Assembly (NCBI RefSeq): GCF_900110465.1
Contig: NZ_FODV01000002.1
Coordinates: 310,001 to 374,000, forward strand
Direction: 5' to 3'
DNA: 64,000 nucleotides
Origin: Halogranum amylolyticum
GTDB taxonomy: Archaea; Halobacteriota; Halobacteria; Halobacteriales; Haloferacaceae
The notes under the pieces were generated by a model, which saw only the letters and a program-made list of their open reading frames with translations, did no database searches and was not told where the DNA came from. The translations under genes and the position numbers were made by a program. This document shows, piece by piece, positions 57,434-64,000 of the stretch. Within the stretch, counting starts at the first letter, position 1, and the number at the start of each line of letters is the position of its first letter.

Positions 57434-59188
57434 TCAGCGCTGCTTTTGGTGTCTGATGATGTCGCCCTCGTAGACGACACCGCGTTCGGCGTGGAGCGTG
57501 ATCGTCTCGCCGTCCGGGAGCGCGTCGGGTAGCGGCGCGCCCGAGATCATCGGGATGTCGAGTTCGCGGGCGACGAGCGCCGGGTAGCCGGTCATCCCGG
57601 CACGGGCGTCGACGATCCCCGCGATCCGCTCGACGTCACCGGTGAACTCGCCCTCAAACGACGCGGGGACGACGAGTATCGCCCCGTCGGGAGCGTCGTC
57701 GAGGTCGCCGTCGCCGACCCGGAACAGCGGTCCGGCAGCGCGACCGCCGACGACTTTCCGGCCCGTCGCCACCGCCTCGGCGGCGACGTGGACTTTCAGC
57801 ATGTTCGTCGTGTTCGTCCCCTCCAGTTCGGTCATCATCCCCGAGAGGACGACGACTGTGTCGCCGCTCTCGGCGACGCCGGCGTCGAGGGCGGCCGAGA
57901 CCCCGTTCTCGATGATGGAGTCGACACCCTCGCTGTACTCGGCGTACTCGGCGTTGACACCCCACGAGAGCGCGAGCTGGCGACGCACGCGGTCGTTCGG
58001 CGTCGTCGCGACGACCGGGACGCCGGAGCGGAACTTCGCGGTCTTGCGGGCGGTGTAGCCGGACTCGGAGGCCGCGACGATGGCGGCGGCGTCGATGTCG
58101 CGAGCGAGATACCGAGCCGACCGTGCCAACGCCTCCGTCCGAGAGTCCTGGTCGGCCGTCGGCACGCGCTGTTCCTGACTCTCGCCATACTCCGCGCTGG
58201 ACTCGATCTGTCGGACGATACGGTCCATCGTCTCGACGACGCGTACCGGGTTGTCGCCGATGGCAGTCTCGCCCGACAGCATCACCGCGTCCGTCCCGTC
58301 GAGGACGGCGTTGGCGACGTCGGAGGCTTCCGCGCGCGTCGGTCGCCGCGAGTGGACCATCGAGTCGAGCATCTCCGTCGCCGTGATGACGGGGACGCCC
58401 GCGTCGATACACTTGCGGATGATGCGCTTCTGGATCATCGGCACGTCCTCCAGCGGACACTCGACGCCGAGGTCGCCACGGGCGACCATCACACCGTACG
58501 AGGCGTCGATGATCTCGTCGAGGTTGTCGACCGCGCCGGCGCGCTCGATTTTGGCGACGATAGGGATGTCCGCGCCGAGTTCGTCGAGCGCGTCGCTGAT
58601 GGCGTAGACGTCGCCCGCCGACCGAACGAAACTCGCCGCGACGAAGTCGGCGTTCTTCTCGGCAGCGACCTCCAGCTCCCGTCTGTCGCCGTCAGTGATG
58701 AGATCGATATCGAGGTCGACGCCGGGGAGGTTGACCCCCTTCCGCCCACTGAGTTCGCCGCCGGAGTCGACGTGTGCGACGACGGCGTCGCCGTCGATGT
58801 CGACGATGGTCGCCTCGATGCGGCCGTCGTCGAGCAGGACGGTGTCGCCCCGTTCGGCCGCGGTGATGGAGTACGACAGGCCGACCTCCTCGGGTGTCGC
58901 CTCCTCGCCCTCGACGAACCGGACCTCCGAGCCGGTCTCGAGGAAGATCGGTTCGTCGAGCGGTGCGGTTCGGACTTCCGGACCCTGCAGGTCGACCATC
59001 GCGGCGACCGGCTCCTCCGTGGCTTCGTCGACGGCGCGGACGCGGTCGATGACCTCCGCGCGGTGTTCGGGCGTGCCGTGGCTGGCGTTGAGCCGTGCCA
59101 CCGACATCCCGGCGTCGACGAGCTCGCGGATCGTCGTCCGGTCGTCCGACGCCGGACCAAGGGTACAGACGATCTTCGCGTTTCTCAT
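57434..59188 (-). CDS. pyk: Pyruvate kinase with C-terminal PEP-utiliser-like domain
   Basis: A 584-residue glycolytic enzyme (PEP + ADP to pyruvate + ATP). Catalytic features: AKIVCTLGPASDD, VARLNASHGTPEHR, IVAKIERAGAVDNLDEI (Lys and Glu) and GVMVARGDLGVECPLEDVP. The C-terminal 100 residues form an extra PEP-utiliser mobile domain (KVVGGRAAGPLFRVGDGD, AGMTGYPALVARELDIPMI), as in many Bacillus-type and haloarchaeal pyruvate kinases. Start ATG 59186-59188; the upstream open frame is spurious. A CCGTTATATA element at 59271-59280 could be the promoter, on the minus strand TATATAACGG. Confidence 0.95.
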   Translation of the reverse strand: MRNAKIVCTLGPASDDRTTIRELVDAGMSVARLNASHGTPEHRAEVIDRVRAVDEATEEPVAAMVDLQGPEVRTAPLDEPIFLETGSEVRFVEGEEATPEEVGLSYSITAAERGDTVLLDDGRIEATIVDIDGDAVVAHVDSGGELSGRKGVNLPGVDLDIDLITDGDRRELEVAAEKNADFVAASFVRSAGDVYAISDALDELGADIPIVAKIERAGAVDNLDEIIDASYGVMVARGDLGVECPLEDVPMIQKRIIRKCIDAGVPVITATEMLDSMVHSRRPTRAEASDVANAVLDGTDAVMLSGETAIGDNPVRVVETMDRIVRQIESSAEYGESQEQRVPTADQDSRTEALARSARYLARDIDAAAIVAASESGYTARKTAKFRSGVPVVATTPNDRVRRQLALSWGVNAEYAEYSEGVDSIIENGVSAALDAGVAESGDTVVVLSGMMTELEGTNTTNMLKVHVAAEAVATGRKVVGGRAAGPLFRVGDGDLDDAPDGAILVVPASFEGEFTGDVERIAGIVDARAGMTGYPALVARELDIPMISGAPLPDALPDGETITLHAERGVVYEGDIIRHQKQR

Positions 59189-59371
59189 GCGCCCCGATAC
59201 GGGAGTCGTGTTGAAAAACCCCGTCGATACAACTCCCATCCGAGTAACGATCTCTGTGCAGTCCTCCGGACCGTTATATAGTCCCGTTTTGGGAGAGTCG
59301 TTCGCTCGGCTGATACCTCGCCCGATCGGCAATAAGCCCTAACCAACGTCCGGGCGAACCGCCGGGATGCA

Positions 59372-59602
59372 ATGGAGCACATCACCGACGAGCTGGTCGG
59401 CAAACACGTCGTCGACCCGAGCGGCGAGGACATCGGCAAGGTGACTGCCGTCGAGGACGAAAAGGCAGTCCTCAAGGGACAGACCGGTCTCTCCGCGACC
59501 ATCGAGGCGGCGCTCACCGACGAGAACGACCGTCTCGCGCTCGACGCCGAACAGATCGAGTCGGTGTCGGACGACACGATTCGGCTGAGCGCCGACGTCT
59601 GA
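59372..59602 (+). CDS. PRC-barrel-like small protein
   Basis: A 76-residue acidic protein: LVGKHVVDPSGEDIGKVTAV is a PRC-barrel-like start, followed by VEDEKAVLKGQTGLSATIEA and an acidic SDDTIRLSADV. Haloarchaea have several short PRC-barrel proteins of unknown role. ATG 59372 is preferred over ATG at 59367, which is out of frame. An ATAAGC at about 59331 may be TATA-like. A gene for a DUF2267 protein follows 55 bases later. Confidence 0.7.
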   Translation: MEHITDELVGKHVVDPSGEDIGKVTAVEDEKAVLKGQTGLSATIEAALTDENDRLALDAEQIESVSDDTIRLSADV

Positions 59603-59657
59603 CTCCCGGAGTGGACAGTCCCAGCGAACACTCCCAACTGACGACTATCTCACCTAC

Positions 59658-60041
59658 ATGAACCACGACGAGTTCGTCCGAACGGTGCAGGCACAGAGCG
59701 ATCTCAGCGACGAAGCACGCGTCTCGGCCGCCGCCGAGTCAGTACTCGCGGTGCTGAGCGAGCGACTCAACCACGGGCAGTGCGAGGAGCTCGCGGAGGC
59801 GCTCCCGGACAATCTCGCCGACGCGGTCACGCAGGCCGACGGCGACGCCGAGGAGTTCGACGCCGACGAGTTCGTCCAGCGGGTCCGACGGCGCGAGGAC
59901 GAACGAGAGGAACTCGACGGCAACGACGCCCCGACGCACATCCGGTCGGTGCTGATGAGTCTCATGGAGTCCACCGACGACCGGTGGGACGACGCGCTCG
60001 CGCAGTTGCCCGAGGACTACCGACGGCTGTACGAGGGGTGA
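59658..60041 (+). CDS. DUF2267 domain protein
   Basis: A 127-residue helical protein: HDEFVRTVQAQSDLSDEARV, AAESVLAVLSERLNHGQCEE and LAEALPDNLADAV are typical of DUF2267, followed by FDADEFVQRVRRRED and SVLMSLMESTDDRWDDALAQ. Cytoplasmic. DUF2267 function is unknown. It is in the same direction as the PRC-barrel gene and could share its mRNA. Convergent with metG. Confidence 0.85.
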   Translation: MNHDEFVRTVQAQSDLSDEARVSAAAESVLAVLSERLNHGQCEELAEALPDNLADAVTQADGDAEEFDADEFVQRVRRREDEREELDGNDAPTHIRSVLMSLMESTDDRWDDALAQLPEDYRRLYEG

Positions 60042-60104
60042 GCACGAGAGCGAACCGCTGAGAGCAGACAGAGAGACGGAGCCGCCCCACGACCGCGGCT
60101 ACGG

Positions 60105-62198
60105 TTACTGAACCTTCGTCCCGGGTTCGGCGTCGTCGTGGGTGGTCAGGAGGTCCGCCTGGTCGCCCGCGGCGAGCAGCATCCCGTTGGATTCGACGCC
60201 GAACAGCTCCGCCTTCTCGAGGTTGGCGACGACGACGATCCGGTCGCCGACGAGCTCCTCGAGGTCGTGGAGCTGTTTGATACCGGCGACGATCTGCCGT
60301 TCTTCGAGGCCGATGTCGACCGTGAGTTTTGCGAGTTTGTCGGCCCCCTCGATCCCCTCGGCGGCGAGAATCTCGCCGACGCGGATGTCGAGCGCCTGGA
60401 AGTCGTCGAAACTGATCCGCTCGTCCGCGAGCGGTTCGAGTTCTGTGGTCACGTCTTCCTCACTCGTCGCCGAGGAGTCGTCAGTTTCGGTTTCTTCCTC
60501 GTCTTGGTCCTCGTCTGCAGTCGCCTCGGCGACGCGCGCTTCGAGCTTCTCGTTGAGTTCCTCGACGCGCTCGTCTTCGATCTTCTCGAACAGCTCCGTC
60601 GGTTCGTCGAAGGAGGCGGCGGGTGTCTCGAGCGCGGCACCGAGTTCGGCGTCCGCGACGTCGCCCGTCTCGTTCAGCCCGTCCCAGAGCCGCTGACACT
60701 TCTCGGGGGCGATCGGTTCGAAGAGGACGGCGATGGCCTTCGCGATCTGGACGCAGTCGCGGATGACCCGCGCGGCCTCCTCTGGCTGCTCATCGGTGAG
60801 CTTCCAGGGCTCGTTGCGCTGGATGTACTCGTTGCCGAACTGCGCCAGTCGGACGGCGGAGTTGCCCGCTTCGCGGACGTTGTAGTCGTTGACGGCCTCG
60901 CCGAACTCCGACTGGGCCTGTTCGATGCGCTGGCGCACCTCGTCGGAGAGTGGGCTGTCGGGCGTCCCCTCGTAGTTCCGGTAGGCAAAGAGCAGCGACC
61001 GGTAGAGGAAGTTGCCGACGGTGCCGACGAGCTCCGAGTTGACGCGGTCGCGGAACTTCTCCCAGGAGAAGTCGACGTCCTGCTGGAAGCCGCCGTTGGT
61101 GGCGATGTAGTAGCGCAGCAGGTCGGGGTGGAACCCCTCGTCGAGATACTCGTCGGCCCAGACGGCGCGGTTCCGACTCGTCGAGAACCCCTTGCCGCCG
61201 AGCGTGACGAACCCGCTGGCCATGACGGCGCGCGGTTCGTTGTAGCCCGCGCCCTTCAGCATCGCCGGCCAGAAGACGGTGTGGTGCTGGATGATGTCGC
61301 GGCCGATGATGTGAACGATCTCACCCTCGTCCTTCCAGGGCTCTTCCCAGTCGTAGACGTCGGCGCCGACGCGCTCGGTGTACTGCTTCGTCGAGGAGAC
61401 GTACTCGATGGGGGCGTCGACCCAGACGTACAGAACTAAGTCTTCGCCCTCTTCACCGGGGTAGTCGATCCCCCAGTCCATGTCGCGGGTGATACACCAG
61501 TCCTGCAATTCCCCCTCGATCCACTCCCGCGGCTGGTTCTTCGCGTTCGACGTTCCTTCGAGCCGGTCGATGAACTCCTGGAGGTACTCCTGGAACTCGG
61601 AGACGCGGAAGAACTTGTGCGTCCGCTCGCGGTACTCGGCAGGATTTCCAGTAAGCGTCGACACCGGGTCCTCGATCTCGCCGGGTTCGAGATGGCGCTG
61701 ACAGCCCTCGTCACACTCGTCGCCGCGTGCGTGGGCACCGCAGTAGGGACAGGTCCCCTCGACGTAGCGGTCGGGGAGCCACTGGTCGGCCTCGGGGTCG
61801 TAGCCGACCATCACCTCGTCCTCGTAGACGTGGCCGTTCTCGGCCAGCGTGCGGACGATCTCTTGCGTTAGCTGGGTGTTGGTCTCGTCGTGGGTGTGAC
61901 CGTAGTTGTCGAACTCGACGTTGAACTTCGGGAACGTCGCCTCGTACGTCTCGTGCCACTCGAGGGCGAACTCCTCGGGGGTGACGCCCTCCTTCGCGGC
62001 GTTGACCGCGACCGGGGTGCCGTGCATGTCCGAGCCGGAGACGAACGCGGTCTGTTGGCCGAGTTTGCGGAGCGACCGGGCGAACACGTCGCCGCCGACG
62101 TAGGTTCGGAGGTGGCCGACGTGGAGGTCGCCGTTGGCGTACGGCAACCCACAGGTGACCACCGCCGGGTTCTCGGTGGGGAAGTCCTCGTGACTCAT
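60105..62198 (-). CDS. metG: Methionyl-tRNA synthetase with C-terminal OB fold
   Basis: A 697-residue enzyme that charges tRNA-Met. The HIGH-type motif is GDLHVGHLRTYVGGDVF; the zinc-binding knuckles are CPYCGAHARGDECDEGC; the KMSKS-type motif is GGKGFSTSRNRAVW. An Asp/Glu-rich linker (about residues 560-590) leads to a C-terminal tRNA-binding OB fold of the Trbp111/EMAP type: FQALDIRVGEILAAEG, GIKQLHDLEELVGDRIVV and NLEKAELFGVESNGMLLAAG. Start ATG 62196-62198. The pyrimidine-rich sequence after its stop on the minus strand may be a terminator. Confidence 0.96.
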   Translation of the reverse strand: MSHEDFPTENPAVVTCGLPYANGDLHVGHLRTYVGGDVFARSLRKLGQQTAFVSGSDMHGTPVAVNAAKEGVTPEEFALEWHETYEATFPKFNVEFDNYGHTHDETNTQLTQEIVRTLAENGHVYEDEVMVGYDPEADQWLPDRYVEGTCPYCGAHARGDECDEGCQRHLEPGEIEDPVSTLTGNPAEYRERTHKFFRVSEFQEYLQEFIDRLEGTSNAKNQPREWIEGELQDWCITRDMDWGIDYPGEEGEDLVLYVWVDAPIEYVSSTKQYTERVGADVYDWEEPWKDEGEIVHIIGRDIIQHHTVFWPAMLKGAGYNEPRAVMASGFVTLGGKGFSTSRNRAVWADEYLDEGFHPDLLRYYIATNGGFQQDVDFSWEKFRDRVNSELVGTVGNFLYRSLLFAYRNYEGTPDSPLSDEVRQRIEQAQSEFGEAVNDYNVREAGNSAVRLAQFGNEYIQRNEPWKLTDEQPEEAARVIRDCVQIAKAIAVLFEPIAPEKCQRLWDGLNETGDVADAELGAALETPAASFDEPTELFEKIEDERVEELNEKLEARVAEATADEDQDEEETETDDSSATSEEDVTTELEPLADERISFDDFQALDIRVGEILAAEGIEGADKLAKLTVDIGLEERQIVAGIKQLHDLEELVGDRIVVVANLEKAELFGVESNGMLLAAGDQADLLTTHDDAEPGTKVQ

Positions 62199-62454
62199 CT
62201 TGGTTCTTGTATCTCGGAAACGGGCCTAAAGCCCGCTGGTTTCGGTCGGTCGGACGTCGATACGTCCCGGTCGACACCCGCGGGGTTCGCCGACCGCGGT
62301 GGCCGCGTCGCGTCACCGACCGGCCGCCGCACGAGGGGTCCACCCGTGGCTAGAAGGGTCGCATGCGCATCACCATCGTCGTCGGACGGACCGAGTTCAC
62401 AGACGAGCGGAGACGTCGCCGACGGTTAACGCTCGCGGCGTGGAGACACGGTGC

Positions 62455-63132
62455 TCAGTTCTTCACGCTCACGCCGCCGAACGCGCAGAACCCGGTGACG
62501 ACGAGGTCGATCTCGTCGTGTTCGGACTCCCGGCGCAGGCGGTCGTCTTCGGCCGCACCGAGGATCGGGATCACGTCGAGTCGGACGTTCCAGTCACGGG
62601 GGACGACGACGTCGACGCCGCCGAACAGCGAGACGACGTTCAACCGGGCGGGGGGCGCGGCTACTTCGACGTCGCGAAGGTCGAGTTCACCGCCACCGAA
62701 CACGACGGTGACGGTGCCGCCGGTAAACGTCTTGGACGTCGCCCGCCGGTCGAGTCCGCCGAAGGCGGCGACGAGGTCGAGTCGGTCGTCGTCGACGGCG
62801 GCGGCCGAGGGGCGAACCCGGCCGAGCGCGATCGACAGACCGAGGAGGACCAGCAGCAGCGGCCAGAAACTCAGCGCCCGCTCGACCGTCAGCAGGTCGA
62901 GGGCGACGAGTTGCCACGCACTCGCGAGGGTGACGAGGACGAGCGGTCCGCCGACGTTCTGAAAGTCGCTACTCACGATGGCGTAGAGTCCGACCAGGAC
63001 GAACAGCGACGGAACGTAGGTGAGGAGCGGTCGAGTGTCGTAGAGCCCCGTGGTGTTCGCGAGGAGGACGACGCCGACGAGAGCGACGAGGACACCGACG
63101 AGCGACTGGTTTGAGATGCGTCTGTAGGCCAT
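62455..63132 (-). CDS. LiaF-like membrane protein
   Basis: A 225-residue protein. The N-terminal part has four helices: LVGVLVALVGVVLLANTTGL, LLTYVPSLFVLVGLYAIV, LVLVTLASAWQLVALDLL and LSFWPLLLVLLGLSIALG. The C-terminal soluble domain has the repeated beta pattern of the LiaF family: VAAFGGLDRR, TVVFGGGELDLRDVEV and VSLFGGVDVVVPRDWNV. In bacteria, LiaF senses or modulates envelope stress; here it is only inferred. ATG 63130-63132. The gap to metG (62199-62454) has no gene that I can support. Confidence 0.83.
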   Translation of the reverse strand: MAYRRISNQSLVGVLVALVGVVLLANTTGLYDTRPLLTYVPSLFVLVGLYAIVSSDFQNVGGPLVLVTLASAWQLVALDLLTVERALSFWPLLLVLLGLSIALGRVRPSAAAVDDDRLDLVAAFGGLDRRATSKTFTGGTVTVVFGGGELDLRDVEVAAPPARLNVVSLFGGVDVVVPRDWNVRLDVIPILGAAEDDRLRRESEHDEIDLVVTGFCAFGGVSVKN

Positions 63133-63199
63133 GTGTGAGGAGACGCGTGCCGAGGAGATAACTCGGGTCCGTGACTCCCAATCGGTGAGAATCCGGTTG

Positions 63200-63769
63200 T
63201 CAGAACACCGAGAGCACGGCCTCCGCGCCCGCCAGCCAGAGCACGAGGCGACCGGCGCTGCCGACAAACGTCGCCAGCGCGAACTTCACGTAGTCCTCTT
63301 CGAGGACGGAGAACGCGTAGATGGAGATGGTGTCGGGGAATCCCGGAACGCAGAGCGCGAGCGCGAGGCCCGCGTACCCCCATTTCTGGGCGATCTTCAC
63401 CGTCTGCCGTTCTGACCACTCGACGATGTCGAACCGCGAGCGGCGGAGGAACCCGATGATGCGACCGGACTCCTTCGCCTCCTGTCCGATGTGGAAGGCG
63501 AAGACGCTGCCGGCGGCCTTGCCGAAGGCGCTGACGAAGATAATGAGCGTCGTCGTCGCCGCGCCGCTGAGTCCGAGGTTCAGGGGCGCGGCGAGGACGA
63601 CCTCGCTCACGCCGGGGAGCGCGAAGGCGATGAGAAACGAGTAGATCCAGATGATGACGAGTCCGCCCCACCCCGTCGCCCGCTCGACGAGATGTTCGAG
63701 CCACGCGAAGTCGACGCCGCCGACGGCGGCGAAGTCGAGGAGGGACAGACCGAGAGACACGTTGGACAC
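63200..63769 (-). CDS. VTT (SNARE-associated/DedA-like) membrane protein
   Basis: A 189-residue membrane protein with about five helices. VTT-domain signs: IAFALPGVSEVVLAAPLNLGLS, FVSAFGKAAGSVFAFHIGQ (G-x-x-x-G re-entrant part) and ALCVPGFPDTISIYAFSVLE. DedA/VTT proteins move lipid carriers or phospholipids across the membrane. GTG start at 63767-63769; no ATG fits. It is 67 bases before the LiaF-like gene on the same strand; possible operon. Confidence 0.83.
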   Translation of the reverse strand: MSNVSLGLSLLDFAAVGGVDFAWLEHLVERATGWGGLVIIWIYSFLIAFALPGVSEVVLAAPLNLGLSGAATTTLIIFVSAFGKAAGSVFAFHIGQEAKESGRIIGFLRRSRFDIVEWSERQTVKIAQKWGYAGLALALCVPGFPDTISIYAFSVLEEDYVKFALATFVGSAGRLVLWLAGAEAVLSVF

Positions 63770-63845
63770 TCGCCGGTACGTGGACGTAAGTGTTGAGGTT
63801 TCCGAGCAATCGAGAGCTGTCGGACGAGCGTCAGGACGGGCTGCG

Positions 63846-64000
63846 TCAGGCCAGCGCGTCGACGTCGGCGACGAACGCGCGGAGCGTCTCGCGAGTCACG
63901 TGCGGCATACACACCACGCGGAGTTCGCCCGACGCGGTCCGCGAGATGCGCCAGTCCGCCGCCCGCAGTTCCGCAAACAGGTCGTCCGATAGTCGGGCGG
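63846..64000 (-). CDS. mfnA: Tyrosine/aspartate decarboxylase MfnA, C-terminal end (partial)
   Basis: Only the last 50 residues are in the window. ADWRISRTASGELRVVCMPH and VTRETLRAFVADVDALA match the C-terminus of archaeal MfnA-type PLP decarboxylases, which make tyramine for methanofuran or beta-alanine for CoA; in haloarchaea the second is more likely. The 5' part is beyond the window edge, so the active-site Lys cannot be seen. Confidence 0.75.
   Translation of the reverse strand, partial: ARLSDDLFAELRAADWRISRTASGELRVVCMPHVTRETLRAFVADVDALA

Noticed and set aside
59189..59332. 48-residue N-terminal extension of pyruvate kinase
   Set aside because: Pyruvate kinases start close to the AKIVCTLGP motif; the extension lacks similarity and includes the likely promoter.
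1..64000. CRISPR array, rRNA or replication origin
   Set aside because: I saw no regularly spaced direct repeats, no rRNA-like conserved segments, and no cdc6/orc gene with repeated origin boxes.

Overview
The window is a stretch of a haloarchaeal chromosome (class Halobacteria). It is very GC-rich, its proteins are rich in Asp and Glu, and coding is dense on both strands. Many promoters have a TATA box about 25-40 bases before the start codon. Archaeal hallmarks are present: two TFB transcription factors, a group II chaperonin (thermosome), membrane-anchored LonB, the PCNA-binding repair protein NreA, PolX, archaeal NadM, and the archaeal dehydroquinate synthase II and ADH synthase route to chorismate. 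Many small genes belong to families seen only in haloarchaea. Genus cannot be fixed from the sequence alone; a Haloferax/Halogeometricum-like relative is plausible. I found no tRNA, rRNA or CRISPR array.

Layout. 1-4 kb: end of a winged-helix gene, RNase HI with its operon partner, a TFB whose zinc-ribbon cysteines are all replaced, and nreA. 4-8.5 kb: DUF302 and DUF5789 proteins, a membrane protein, and a minus-strand operon DUF5788-polX-Mut7-C RNase. 8.5-16.4 kb: a hairpin-rich gap, a phosphodiesterase/pyrophosphatase-type enzyme, a decayed DUF7286-like pseudogene, an epimerase-type SDR, a membrane DHH phosphoesterase, an aldo/keto reductase, a small zinc-finger gene with no standard start codon, and an MFS transporter. 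16.4-29.7 kb: glycosyltransferase-DUF7109-NUDIX operon, FAD oxidoreductase behind a 14-bp perfect hairpin, Hsp20, DUF429, radical SAM, MBL hydrolase, YkgJ and TRAM proteins, a methyltransferase, small regulators and a second glycosyltransferase. 29.7-38.9 kb: amidohydrolase, thermosome, 2H phosphoesterase, TRIC channel, SAM hydrolase-type enzyme, nadM, and lonB followed directly by a CPBP membrane protease.

39-48 kb is the metabolic core. An MGMT-like protein without its catalytic Cys is followed by trpC-trpB-trpA, ADH synthase, dehydroquinate synthase II and, after an interruption, type I dehydroquinate dehydratase. The pathway is therefore represented from its entry to tryptophan. A TTGTACA/TGTACAA inverted repeat between the trpC TATA region and its start codon matches the TRP box of the archaeal regulator TrpY. 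The cluster is broken twice: by a DUF2243 membrane protein with a 49-residue membrane partner, and by an AT-richer island (45.1-46.9 kb) with an orphan membrane protein and the decayed 3' end of a TnpB element.

48-64 kb: a probable orphan CTAG DNA methyltransferase, a canonical TFB, a BtuF-like protein, inosine/xanthosine triphosphatase, a glycosyltransferase-flippase fusion, DUF7123, an operon of DUF7312-NfeD-SPFH with a double winged-helix regulator, pyruvate kinase, methionyl-tRNA synthetase, LiaF-like and VTT membrane proteins, and the end of mfnA.
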